Source: Candidatus Defluviilinea proxima (lineage in GTDB: Bacteria > Chloroflexota > Anaerolineae > Anaerolineales > Villigracilaceae). From it: 64,000 bases of DNA. Position 1 is the first letter of the stretch. Each line of letters starts with the position of its first letter. This document shows positions 15,135-23,200 of this stretch, piece after piece. Position numbers and translations under genes: made by a program. The stretch is taken from contig JADKIW010000001.1 in assembly GCA_016721115.1 (NCBI GenBank), positions 4,727,501 through 4,791,500 of the forward strand, in the 5' to 3' direction. Below the pieces are notes generated by a model. That model was not told where the DNA came from. It saw only the letters and a program-made list of their open reading frames with translations, and ran no database searches.

Positions 15135-16454
15135 ATGCCGATTAAAACCATCATCATGGGCGCCGCAGGGCGCGATTTTCACAACTTCAACACCTTCTTC
15201 AGAGGAAACAAGGACTATGAGGTTGTGGCATTCACTGCCACTCAGATACCAGACATTGAAGGGCGCCTCTATCCGACCGAACTGGCTGGTCCGTTGTACC
15301 CAAGCGGAATCCCCATCCGGGCCGAGGAAGAGCTGGTTGAACTCATCAAGCAACACGGTGTGCAACAGGTCGTGTTTGCCTACAGCGACGTGCCGCACGA
15401 ATACGTGATGCACAAAGCGAGCCTTGTCAACGCGGCAGGCGCAGACTTCCGTTTGATGGGTACAAAGTACACACAGGTTAAGTCCACAAAGCCTGTTGTG
15501 TCAGTTTGTGCTGTTCGGACGGGATCAGGCAAAAGTCAGACAACGAGGCGCGTGGCTTCCATCCTGCAAGGGCTGGGCTTCAAAGTCGCGGCCATCCGTC
15601 ACCCAATGCCCTATGGAAATTTAGTCAGGCAGGAAGTACAACGTTTTGCAAACTATGATGACCTCGATGAACACGAAACAACCATTGAAGAACGCGAGGA
15701 GTACGAACCTCACATTGATAACGGTGTGATCATTTACGCAGGCGTGGATTACGAAAAGATCCTGCGCCAGGCTGAACAGGAAGCGGACATCATTCTATGG
15801 GACGGCGGTAACAATGACTTCCCATTCTATGTTGCCGATCTACAGATCGTAGTGGCTGACCCACATCGCGCAGGACATGAGGTTGCGTATCACCCCGGCG
15901 AAACGAATGTAAGGCTCGCCGATGTATTTGTCATCAACAAAGTAGATACCGCTGACCCCGAGAAGGTAATTCAGGTGCGCGAGTCACTGCGCAGGCTGAA
16001 CCCGAATGCAGTACAGATCGAAGCCGCCTCCCCACTCTTTGTCGATGACCCCGATGCGATCCGTGGTAAGCGCGTGTTGGTGATCGAAGATGGACCAACA
16101 TTGACTCATGGCGAAATGGCCTATGGCGCAGGCTATGTTGCGGCACGCAGATTCGGCGCGAAGGAAATCGTTGACCCACGTCCATTTGCAGTCAAATCCA
16201 TTGCGGCGACGTATGTGAAATATCCCAAGACCGGGCCCATCCTGCCCGCCATGGGATACGGCGAAGCGCAAATGAAAGATCTAGAAGAGACGATCAACAA
16301 ATCGGACGTGGATATGGTCGTGATCGGCACGCCCATCGACCTGACACGCGTCATCAAGATCACAAAACCGTATCAGCGTGTGCGCTATGAATTACAAGAG
16401 ATCGGCCAACCCACCCTGCAAGACATTTTGATCAAGAAGTTTGGCAAGAAATAG
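15135..16454 (+). CDS. Cyclic 2,3-diphosphoglycerate synthetase-like P-loop protein
   Basis: 439 residues with an N-terminal Rossmann-like region (M-G-A-A-G-R-D-F-H-N-F-N), a P-loop V-R-T-G-S-G-K-S-Q-T near residue 134 and D-G-G-N-N-D-F-P-F-Y further on. This layout, with V-I-N-K-V-D-T as an NKxD-like motif, matches the COG2403 group often labelled cyclic 2,3-diphosphoglycerate synthetase or predicted GTPase. In methanogens the related enzyme makes cDPG from 2,3-bisphosphoglycerate and ATP; in bacteria the product is not established. It is a single gene with AGGAG 9 nt upstream, a structured leader before it and a long hairpin after it. Confidence 0.75.
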   Translation: MPIKTIIMGAAGRDFHNFNTFFRGNKDYEVVAFTATQIPDIEGRLYPTELAGPLYPSGIPIRAEEELVELIKQHGVQQVVFAYSDVPHEYVMHKASLVNAAGADFRLMGTKYTQVKSTKPVVSVCAVRTGSGKSQTTRRVASILQGLGFKVAAIRHPMPYGNLVRQEVQRFANYDDLDEHETTIEEREEYEPHIDNGVIIYAGVDYEKILRQAEQEADIILWDGGNNDFPFYVADLQIVVADPHRAGHEVAYHPGETNVRLADVFVINKVDTADPEKVIQVRESLRRLNPNAVQIEAASPLFVDDPDAIRGKRVLVIEDGPTLTHGEMAYGAGYVAARRFGAKEIVDPRPFAVKSIAATYVKYPKTGPILPAMGYGEAQMKDLEETINKSDVDMVVIGTPIDLTRVIKITKPYQRVRYELQEIGQPTLQDILIKKFGKK

Positions 16455-16469
16455 CAATAACAAGGCAAT

Positions 16470-16527
16470 CCGCATAAAACGGGAGACGGATGATAGAATT
16501 TGTCCGGCTCCCGTTTTATTCATGCGG
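16470..16527 (+). terminator. Long hairpin after the cDPG-synthetase-like gene
   Basis: CCGCATAAAACGGGAG pairs with CTCCCGTTTTATTCATGCGG (small bulge) across a 22-nt loop. The right arm carries the T-rich stretch. Its loop includes TAGAAT, which might be part of a promoter for the histidine kinase gene 25 nt downstream. Confidence 0.65.
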
Positions 16528-16551
16528 CACATTACATAACGAGATGAATGC

Positions 16552-19467
16552 ATGTTGAAAAAAGTAATTCGATGGTTTCAATCACCAACATTCGACGGGG
16601 ACGAAGAAAAGACGCGTAAAGCCGCGTTGTTGAACGTGGTGATCAATGCCTGTCTTATTGTATTACCTATTATATTTGCAGGGGTCTTTTTCAACGCCAA
16701 AACTCTACGATTTGAGACAACTCTTGTCATTGTTGCATGTGTCTGGCTGACGATCCTTGGTGTAAGGTACATCTTGCTTTCTGGTCAAACTACCATTGCA
16801 GGTCTGGCAGTCGTTACCATTCTATTTGCAAGCATCACATTGGAAGTCTATAACATTGGCACTTTGCGCACACCGCCAATTGCTGGCTACATTGTTGTGA
16901 TCATTATCGCCGGGCTATCCATCAACCGTCGCGCTGTGCCGTGGATGACTTTCTTCAGCAGTCTAGCTGTCAGCTTGTTGTGGATAGCAGAAAAATACGG
17001 ACTTCTCCCCACCCCCAACCAGATTGTCACCATTACACAACCGATCCTATTTATAACAATATTTTTGATCGTTGCAATCCTGTTTTCCCTTGCCCTTAAG
17101 AACATCGACAAAGCTCTGGCACATGCTCAAGAAGAACTCAACGAACGCATGCTCGCCAAAGAACGCGAAATCAACCGTCGTGAAATGATGGAGAGAGTAA
17201 TTCGTGTTGGAAAAGCTGTTGCAGAGAAAACTCCCGATCTCCGCACCGCTGTATTTAAAATATGGGATGGTGTTCGAAATGGCCTTGATTTTGACCGTGT
17301 CGCCACCTTTCTTTATGATCCTGAGACCAGAATGTTCCAAGGTAGTTATGGTACAGATCGCTCAGGGAATATGTCTGAAGAGTGGGAATTGAAGTTTGGG
17401 ATAGACGAAGGGAGTTCTTTTTTTCGCATTGTTCTCAGTCAACCCGATAGCTTCTTCTTTACTCACGATTACGAAACCGAACGTGGCCTTTTAAATAGGC
17501 CCGGCCATATTATGCGGGGCGTTAAATATTATGCAGCGGTTGGGGTTTGGGCAGGCGATAAACCTGTAGCGATCATCTGCGTGGATCAATTGTTATCTGG
17601 GCGGATCATATCTGATGAACAATTAGATGCATTGCGTTTCTTTGCAGGATATGCGGGGCTGGCGATAGAGAATGCCTATCTCAGCGAGCGTGAGCAACAC
17701 CGTCAGAAAATGATGGAGAAGGTCATTCAAATCGGCAAGGAGGTTGCTGAACAAGTCACCGATTTTCGCACTACGTTATTCAAGATATGGGAAAGCATTC
17801 GAAATCACATTGACCTGGATCGTGCGGCGATTTTTCTATATAACGCAAACGATAGCACCATGCAGGGAAGTTATGGTACAGACCGCTCAGGGAATTTGTC
17901 TGAAGAATGGCACATGCGCTTTACACCCAGCGAAGATGGTTTTCTGCAACGTGTGATCAGCCGTCCCAATGGGTTCTACCATGCAAAAGATTATGAATTG
18001 GAATTGCGCTCCGGACTTTCTGTAGATGATGCCATGAAAGGGGTCAAACATTATGCGGCAGTTTCCTGTTGGAGTGGAAATAAACCCATAGCGGTCATTT
18101 GTGTAGATCAGCTGATCTCTGGTCGTGTCATTACAGAGGAGCAATTGGAGGCATTGCGATTATTTGCGGGATATGTGGGCCTGGCAATTGAAAATACCCG
18201 CTTAGTCGAACGTGAACAATACCGTCGAAAAATGATGGAAAAGGTAATTCAAATCGGCAAAACGGTGACAGAGCAAACGAACGACTTGCACGCCACACTT
18301 CTTCATATACGAGATAGCGTCCGAAACGAGATCGATCTTGATCGAGCCGCTGTTTTCATCTATGACAAGGACACAGATACACTGCGAGGTAGTTATGGCA
18401 CAGATCGCTCAGGTAACATCACTGAAGAATGGGATATGAATTTCACACCTGATGATGGCGTGTTCCTGCACAAAGTAGTCAACCTACCCAATGGAGTTTT
18501 TCATACAGAAAATTATGAACTTGAATTTCAATTTGAGATCCCTTCAGACGATGCCATGAAAGGTGTTGCACATTATGTGGCTGTTGCCTGTTGGAATGGA
18601 GATAAACCCGTAGCAGTCATCTGTGGAGACCAACTCCTAACCGGAAGGGTCATCACAGACGAACAATTGGAAGCCCTGCGGTTATTTGCAGGATACGCCG
18701 GGCTTGCCATTGATAATGCACGTCTCAACACCGAATTGAAAGGTCGCATGCAAGAACGCGAACAATTCATACAAGAACTCGGCAATCGCAACGCGGAACT
18801 GGAACGTTTTACTTACACCGTATCACACGATCTTAGAAGCCCCATCATAACCATCAGAGGTTTTATCGGGATGCTGGACAAGGATATGAGAGAGGGGCAA
18901 AGAGAGCGAGTCAAGCAGGATATGCAACGTATCTCGAACGCTACCGATAAAATGGCGGCATTGCTCTCAGACCTGCTCGAACTCTCAAGGATCGGACGCC
19001 TCGTCAACCCGCCCGAGGAAATTGATCTTGTCCAATTGGCCCATGACACACTGGAAACTGTGGATGGCCGACTCCGTGCCAAAAACATTTCCACAAACAT
19101 CTCGCCGAATCTCCCTCGCGTCAAAGGCGACCGAGTCCGCATTGGCGAAGTGTTGGAAAACTTATTGGATAACGCCGCCAAATATATGGGCGAACAAAAA
19201 GATCCACGTATTGAGATCGGCGTAAAGGACAAAGATGGCGAACAAGTCATCTATGTAAAAGACAATGGCATGGGTATTGATCCGCAGTATCTACAAAGGA
19301 TCTTTGGTCTGTTCGAAAAATTGGACCCAACCAGCGAAGGCACAGGCATTGGTTTGGCCCTCATCAAACGGATCGTTGAAGTACATGGTGGGAATATCTG
19401 GGCAGAATCAGAGGGAAAAGGTAAAGGCTCAACTTTCTGCTTTACTATTCCCAGCGACAGAAATTAA
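16552..19467 (+). CDS. Membrane sensor histidine kinase with three tandem GAF domains
   Basis: 971 residues. About six hydrophobic helices fill residues 25-185, followed by a coiled-coil linker. Three consecutive GAF domains start near residues 211, 386 and 560 with a period of about 175 residues. Each opens with M-M-E-x-V-I-x-x-G-K, contains G-S-Y-G-T-D-R-S-G-N and ends with L-F-A-G-Y-x-G-L-A-I-E/D-N. HisKA follows with phospho-acceptor S-H-D-L-R-S-P near 759, then HATPase with N-L-L-D-N-A-A-K-Y, D-N-G-M-G-I-D and G-T-G-I-G-L-A-L. The autokinase core is complete. The GAF ligand is unknown. No response regulator lies next to it, so it is an orphan kinase here. Confidence 0.93.
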   Translation: MLKKVIRWFQSPTFDGDEEKTRKAALLNVVINACLIVLPIIFAGVFFNAKTLRFETTLVIVACVWLTILGVRYILLSGQTTIAGLAVVTILFASITLEVYNIGTLRTPPIAGYIVVIIIAGLSINRRAVPWMTFFSSLAVSLLWIAEKYGLLPTPNQIVTITQPILFITIFLIVAILFSLALKNIDKALAHAQEELNERMLAKEREINRREMMERVIRVGKAVAEKTPDLRTAVFKIWDGVRNGLDFDRVATFLYDPETRMFQGSYGTDRSGNMSEEWELKFGIDEGSSFFRIVLSQPDSFFFTHDYETERGLLNRPGHIMRGVKYYAAVGVWAGDKPVAIICVDQLLSGRIISDEQLDALRFFAGYAGLAIENAYLSEREQHRQKMMEKVIQIGKEVAEQVTDFRTTLFKIWESIRNHIDLDRAAIFLYNANDSTMQGSYGTDRSGNLSEEWHMRFTPSEDGFLQRVISRPNGFYHAKDYELELRSGLSVDDAMKGVKHYAAVSCWSGNKPIAVICVDQLISGRVITEEQLEALRLFAGYVGLAIENTRLVEREQYRRKMMEKVIQIGKTVTEQTNDLHATLLHIRDSVRNEIDLDRAAVFIYDKDTDTLRGSYGTDRSGNITEEWDMNFTPDDGVFLHKVVNLPNGVFHTENYELEFQFEIPSDDAMKGVAHYVAVACWNGDKPVAVICGDQLLTGRVITDEQLEALRLFAGYAGLAIDNARLNTELKGRMQEREQFIQELGNRNAELERFTYTVSHDLRSPIITIRGFIGMLDKDMREGQRERVKQDMQRISNATDKMAALLSDLLELSRIGRLVNPPEEIDLVQLAHDTLETVDGRLRAKNISTNISPNLPRVKGDRVRIGEVLENLLDNAAKYMGEQKDPRIEIGVKDKDGEQVIYVKDNGMGIDPQYLQRIFGLFEKLDPTSEGTGIGLALIKRIVEVHGGNIWAESEGKGKGSTFCFTIPSDRN

Positions 19468-19473
19468 ACAAGT

Positions 19474-19521
19474 AGGCCTGCCAGATTTCCTCATGACCTG
19501 GTGAAATCTGGCAGGCCTTTA
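19474..19521. terminator. Bidirectional terminator between the kinase and transporter genes
   Basis: A perfect 16-bp stem (AGGCCTGCCAGATTTC and its complement) with a 13-nt loop, followed by TTTAACTTTT on the plus strand. It separates the convergent genes ending at 19467 and 19526. Confidence 0.85.
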
Positions 19522-19525
19522 ACTT

Positions 19526-20812
19526 TTACAACTTCAAGAATACCGCCGCAACCGTAAAGACTGAAGCCAGCACGATCACCACCGAACTAACAACAGCAAA
19601 GTTTTTCTGAAAACCATTATTGACAAACTCCCCCATCAATTCACGATTACTGGTCAGGTTGATGAGGAAGTAAAAGACCAACGGCAAAGCAATGGCATTG
19701 ATGATCTGCGTCACCAGGGCAACCTGAAAGAGCGTCACGTTGCTGACAAGCACAAATACAGTTGCGACCAACAATTGGGCAATATACAGAATATAGAATG
19801 TCTTACTCTCCTTGAACGAGTCGTTCAAACTGCCAGAGAGGCCGAAGAATTCAGCAAAGGCATAGGCCGTTGAAAGCGAAACGATCACAAGCCCCATAAA
19901 ACCCGCGTTGAGAATGCCAACCGCAAAAAGTTGTGAAGCGAGCTTCCCCGCAAAGGGAGCAATCGCCATCGCGGCGCGTTCTCCTGAATCCAATACAATG
20001 TGATTGGCGAAAAGAGTCGCGGCCGTAGCGACAATCATGAAGAACGAGAAGAAATCTGTGAGGAAGGCACCCCAGTAGGTTTCCATCTGGGACAACCCCA
20101 CTTTGCCTTTTTCGATCTTCTTGTCATATGCAAAGCTACTGATGAAGAACTGTCCCCAGGGGGTGATCGTGGTTCCCAGCACGCCCATGCCGATGATCAA
20201 ATAATCCTTCAGATAAGAGGGAGTGAACGTTACACCATGAGGGTACACCAAATTCGAAAGCGCTAATCCCCAATCAGGTTTAGCCTTGACCGCCGAGAAA
20301 ATATAGACGAAGAAAAAAACACATGCGAACAACATGATGGACTGCGTGATCTTGTAGTTGCCGCGTGTGATCAACACAAAGGCAATGATGACGATCGCGA
20401 TTACTGCAGGAATGGGTGGAATGCCGAAAATACCACTAGTCGTTTTTACAGCGGAAAGTTCTGTGATGAGCGTGCCAATGTTCGCCAGCAACAGCGTACC
20501 AAAGATAAATACAGAAGCTCGCACGCCATATCGCTCACGGATCAAATCCGCCAGCCCACGGCGGGTGATAACGGTCAGGCGCATGCCCATCTCTTGTGTG
20601 ATCGCCAACAATAATGTGATAACTGGCAGTATAAAAAGGATCGGGTAACCCAGTTTCGCACCGGCAATGGAATAGGTTGCAACACCACCTGCATCGTTAT
20701 CTGCCATGGCGGTGATGGTCGCAGGCCCAAAGACCGCGAGAATGAGCAATATTTTTTTCCACAAGGACGACCAAAACGATCGATTGCGGTTGATGATGGT
20801 TGTGGTGTTCAT
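19526..20812 (-). CDS. Nramp-related transporter, predicted magnesium importer (NRMT type)
   Basis: 429 residues with about 11 membrane helices and the LeuT-like Nramp fold. The metal-site motifs differ from Mn/Fe Nramps: TM1 has D-N-D-A-G-G (38-43) in place of D-P-G-N, and TM6 has T-T-I-T-P-W-G-Q (214-221) in place of the A-x-x-M-P-H helix break, so the Met sulphur ligand that favours soft metals is missing. Loss of these motifs is known from Nramp-related magnesium transporters. The upstream gene encodes an MgtE sensor domain and the operon is led by an M-box Mg2+ riboswitch, so Mg2+ import is much more likely than Mn2+. The ATG at 20812 has AAGGAG about 11 nt upstream and lies 17 nt after the previous stop; a frame to 20863 would overlap that gene. 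Confidence 0.85.
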   Translation of the reverse strand: MNTTTIINRNRSFWSSLWKKILLILAVFGPATITAMADNDAGGVATYSIAGAKLGYPILFILPVITLLLAITQEMGMRLTVITRRGLADLIRERYGVRASVFIFGTLLLANIGTLITELSAVKTTSGIFGIPPIPAVIAIVIIAFVLITRGNYKITQSIMLFACVFFFVYIFSAVKAKPDWGLALSNLVYPHGVTFTPSYLKDYLIIGMGVLGTTITPWGQFFISSFAYDKKIEKGKVGLSQMETYWGAFLTDFFSFFMIVATAATLFANHIVLDSGERAAMAIAPFAGKLASQLFAVGILNAGFMGLVIVSLSTAYAFAEFFGLSGSLNDSFKESKTFYILYIAQLLVATVFVLVSNVTLFQVALVTQIINAIALPLVFYFLINLTSNRELMGEFVNNGFQKNFAVVSSVVIVLASVFTVAAVFLKL

Positions 20813-20829
20813 AGGTATTGGTCTCCTTT

Positions 20830-22086
20830 CTAACGATAAAAGCGCGGCAGGCGTTTCTTCCACGCGGTGGGAATGATCTTATCGAGGGCATCATCTGCAG
20901 TGACAATGCCATGCATCACATTTTGTTCGTCCACAACAGGGATGGCGATCAGGTCATACTTCGTGATAACCTGTGCAACTTCATCCTGGTCATCGTTCAA
21001 ATTGACACTCTTCACACGGTCTTCCATGAATTCTTCCACACGCGCATGAGGGTCAGCAAAGATCAAATTGGACAAGGAAAACACACCCAGCAAATGATCG
21101 GTTGTATCGGTGACGTACACATAAAACAGCGTCTCTGCATCTGTGGCGGTTTCGCGCAAAACCTTGATGGCTTCTTCAGCAGTAACGTTAGGCGGTACAC
21201 ACGCATATTCGGTCGTCATAATACCGCCCGCAGAATCTTCATCATACGAGAGCAGTTTCTGCATCTCATCCGAATCTTCTTTGTTCATCAAGGCGAGCAA
21301 ATCGCGACTGCGCTCTTCGGGCAACTCTGCCAGCAGGTCAGCGGCTTCGTCTGGTTCCATCTCTTCGAGAATGTCTGCTACTTTTTCATTGGACATGTTC
21401 TCGATCAGATCAGCCTGAAATTCAGTTTCGACTTCCATCAACGTATCAGCGAGCTGTTCCATGTTGAGGGCTTCGAGCAACTGTCCGCTTTCGAGTTTGT
21501 TCATGTCGCTGAGAATTTCAGCAACATCGGCAGGATGTAATTCAGAAATACTTTCGACCGGTACGCGTAATCGCATAAAGGGATCGTGGCGCAGGAGTTC
21601 CACATCGTCCCATGAGATAAATATCTGCGGGGCTGGCAGGCTGAAGGTCGAAATGAGGCGTTGGGTTAATCCTGCAACACCCAATCGGCGCAGAATCCCC
21701 ATCATGCCAATATCCACATTGCCCACGTATAAAGTCCCATTGACACGCACCAATTCCAGATCGTTCACACGTACCACGCGCGCGCCATCTGTATCAATGA
21801 TCTGTTTATCGAGAACATCACGCGAAAGAAAAATATCGTTGTCCGTCGGGTGATATTGTGGAATATCCTCCACGTGACATCTTAACGGGATCGAGGGCGC
21901 GAACAACGCCATCACCATTGCATACGGCACCATGATGATTTTGTTCCTGTCCTTGATCACCACCGCATCCACAATGGGATGAACGGCATCCGCAAGCTCG
22001 CGTGCGATCAGATCTTCCAATTTCCCAATGTAATGACCATCCATATCGGTGATGGTGTGACCGAGTATTTCGCTCAAGAAAGCCAT
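20830..22086 (-). CDS. Soluble PRC-barrel / MgtE_N / CBS-pair protein, likely Mg2+ sensor for the transporter
   Basis: 418 residues and no membrane helix. Two PRC-barrel-like segments come first (about 8-60, I-T-D-M-D-G-H-Y-I-G-K-L; about 88-130, I-I-D-T-D-G-A-R-V-V). An acidic helical MgtE_N superhelix follows (about 180-280, L-H-P-A-D-V-A-E-I-L, L-L-A-E-L-P-E-E-R), then Y-D-E-D-S-A-G-G-I-M-T and two CBS domains (about 288-345 and 350-405). This is the entire cytosolic Mg2+-sensing half of an MgtE channel with the channel domain absent. GGAGG lies 5 nt before the ATG and the Nramp-like gene follows after 17 nt. It may gate or stabilise the transporter according to Mg2+ level; this partnership is inferred from the operon. 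Confidence 0.88.
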   Translation of the reverse strand: MAFLSEILGHTITDMDGHYIGKLEDLIARELADAVHPIVDAVVIKDRNKIIMVPYAMVMALFAPSIPLRCHVEDIPQYHPTDNDIFLSRDVLDKQIIDTDGARVVRVNDLELVRVNGTLYVGNVDIGMMGILRRLGVAGLTQRLISTFSLPAPQIFISWDDVELLRHDPFMRLRVPVESISELHPADVAEILSDMNKLESGQLLEALNMEQLADTLMEVETEFQADLIENMSNEKVADILEEMEPDEAADLLAELPEERSRDLLALMNKEDSDEMQKLLSYDEDSAGGIMTTEYACVPPNVTAEEAIKVLRETATDAETLFYVYVTDTTDHLLGVFSLSNLIFADPHARVEEFMEDRVKSVNLNDDQDEVAQVITKYDLIAIPVVDEQNVMHGIVTADDALDKIIPTAWKKRLPRFYR

Positions 22087-22206
22087 AAGAACCTCCGTGT
22101 TATTTTCAACTTACCTTATCTTAGCCAAAGAGAGCAATGAGTTCTTTGAGTTTTTTTCTCTGGACTCTCTGTGGCTGTGTGGCAAACATTTGACTTTGTG
22201 ACGGAG

Positions 22207-22243
22207 ACGAAAAAAATCGCCTCCGTTTGAACGAAAGGCGATT
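22207..22243 (-). terminator. Second terminator hairpin in the magnesium-operon leader
   Basis: On the minus strand AATCGCC pairs with GGCGATT, followed by a run of T. It lies 120 nt upstream of the first gene and 220 nt beyond the M-box terminator, so read-through transcripts meet a second stop signal. The segment 22087-22206 between it and the gene shows only the ribosome-binding site. Confidence 0.65.
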
Positions 22244-22300
22244 CATACTCAAGCTGTATCCTGTTTCTGTTCCCCCAAACCTTGGCCACACCGATTTATT

Positions 22301-22414
22301 TCACGGCGCACTCACACACAGGCAGAGATGACCCAGCAAACACAGGTAAACAGAACGATACGAATCGATTTTTCGTTCGGAAAAGAAGTTTCGTTTATTA
22401 CTTCCCGCGTCCAC
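22301..22414 (-). other. Possible short leader ORF in the magnesium-operon leader
   Basis: A GTG at 22414 with AAGGAG 8 nt upstream opens 37 codons ending at 22301; an overlapping ATG frame (22422-22312, 36 codons) is also open but has no spacing from the same ribosome site. Both would end shortly before the second terminator. Leader peptides tune magnesium-transporter genes in some bacteria, but there is no conservation evidence here. Confidence 0.15.
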
Positions 22415-22466
22415 GCGAGCATCTCCTTGCATCATGTGTTTAGTTTTGCGTTTGCTTCACATGCTG

Positions 22467-22502
22467 GCAAAATGAAAACCTCCCGTTATAGAACCAGGAG
22501 GC
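22467..22502 (-). terminator. Riboswitch-controlled terminator (M-box expression platform)
   Basis: On the minus strand GCCTCCTGG... pairs with ...CGGGAGG and is followed by TTTTCATTTT. Its 5' arm, GCCTCCTGGTT (22492-22502), can instead pair over 11 bp with AACCAGTGAGGC (22529-22540), which contains the 3' strand of aptamer stem P1. The two folds exclude each other, giving a Mg2+-dependent off switch. Confidence 0.85.
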
Positions 22503-22529
22503 ATGGACCAAGTGTGTAGCAAAACACCG

Positions 22530-22687
22530 CCTCACTGGTTGAGCTTCAGCACTGTACATCGTAGGGAATTGCTTCCCAGCCACTTTGAGCAAAGCCTTAA
22601 TCCGACTCCGCCTGGTCTACCCCTTGGCGTCTTTCGACGTTTCAGGGCAATGGCCTGTGTATCATACAGCCGCCTGGCCTAACGAGG
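22530..22687 (-). promoter_or_regulatory. M-box (ykoK leader) Mg2+ riboswitch aptamer
   Basis: Read on the minus strand, the segment carries the conserved M-box blocks in order: CTCGTTAGG at the start, TGCCC...CGTCGAAAGACGCCAA...GGGG in the first hairpin, and TACGATGTACAGTGCTGAAGCTC (split here by a domain boundary) near the 3' end. The P1 closing stem pairs CCTCGTT (22681-22687) with AGTGAGG (22530-22536). The 158-nt length equals known M-boxes. These RNAs fold compactly when Mg2+ is high and switch off Mg2+ transport genes. It stands directly before the MgtE_N/CBS and Nramp-like genes on the same strand, 12-15 nt after the predicted transcription start. Confidence 0.93.
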
Positions 22688-22708
22688 ACTATTCAAGTTA
22701 CATGAGCG

Positions 22709-22738
22709 GTTATACACCCGCTTAATAAAGGTTGTCAA
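22709..22738 (-). promoter_or_regulatory. Promoter of the magnesium operon
   Basis: On the minus strand a perfect TTGACA (22733-22738) is followed by an 18-bp spacer and TATAAC (22709-22714). Transcription would start near 22702, just before the riboswitch. Confidence 0.85.
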
Positions 22739-22768
22739 GAATTTCACAAAAGGTTGAAAACAAGCACT

Positions 22769-23191
22769 TCATTCTACATGCAAGACGCGCATCAACACTT
22801 TACGCACATGCGGACGTGAGCGATGCTCGAAGAGATAAATCCCCTGCCATGTCCCCAGCGACAAATTCCCCGCATCCACTGGAACCGTGAGGCTGGTGTC
22901 CGTCAACATCGCGCGGATATGGGATGTGGCATCATCTGGGCCTTCGAGATCGTGTGTGTACCACTGGTCCCCTTCTGGGACGAGGCGCTCCATAAAAGTT
23001 TCAAGGTCAGCACGAGCAGTTGGGTCCCAGTTTTCGCTCAACACTAGCGATGCACTCGTATGTGGCAGAAACAGGAAGCACATCCCTTCGCGCACATTCC
23101 AAGTCCGCAACTGCGCACGGACAGTTTCGGTGAAGTCATACAGTCCCTTGCCATGGGTGGAGATTTCGAGTGTAGTTTTGTGCCAGATCAT
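22769..23191 (-). CDS. yjbQ: YjbQ family protein (UPF0047)
   Basis: 140 residues, the normal family size. H-T-S-A-S-L-V-L-S-E-N near residue 47, H-x-x-A near 88 (S-H-I-R-A-M-L) and G-N-L-S-L-G-T-W-Q-G-I-Y-L-F-E-H near the C-terminus are the YjbQ hallmarks. Members form trimers with a metal site of His residues and show weak thiamine-phosphate-synthase activity; the true function is unsettled. The ATG at 23191 gives the family start (M-I-W-H-K-T-T-L-E-I); the open frame to 23278 has no homologous start. A TATAAT box lies only 9 nt upstream, so the message may be leaderless. Confidence 0.9.
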   Translation of the reverse strand: MIWHKTTLEISTHGKGLYDFTETVRAQLRTWNVREGMCFLFLPHTSASLVLSENWDPTARADLETFMERLVPEGDQWYTHDLEGPDDATSHIRAMLTDTSLTVPVDAGNLSLGTWQGIYLFEHRSRPHVRKVLMRVLHVE

Positions 23192-23200
23192 AATGAGGGG

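Noticed and set aside
19526..20863. Manganese transporter MntH
   Set aside because: The Nramp fold is clear but both metal-site motifs are altered, and the riboswitch and MgtE-domain partner indicate magnesium.
22490..22690. 6S RNA as identity of the structured region before the magnesium operon
   Set aside because: The length and a long terminal pairing first suggested 6S RNA, but the ordered motifs on the minus strand (GACGCCAA, TACAGTGCT...AAGCTC type blocks) and the downstream genes fit the M-box, and the end pairing is part of the expression platform.
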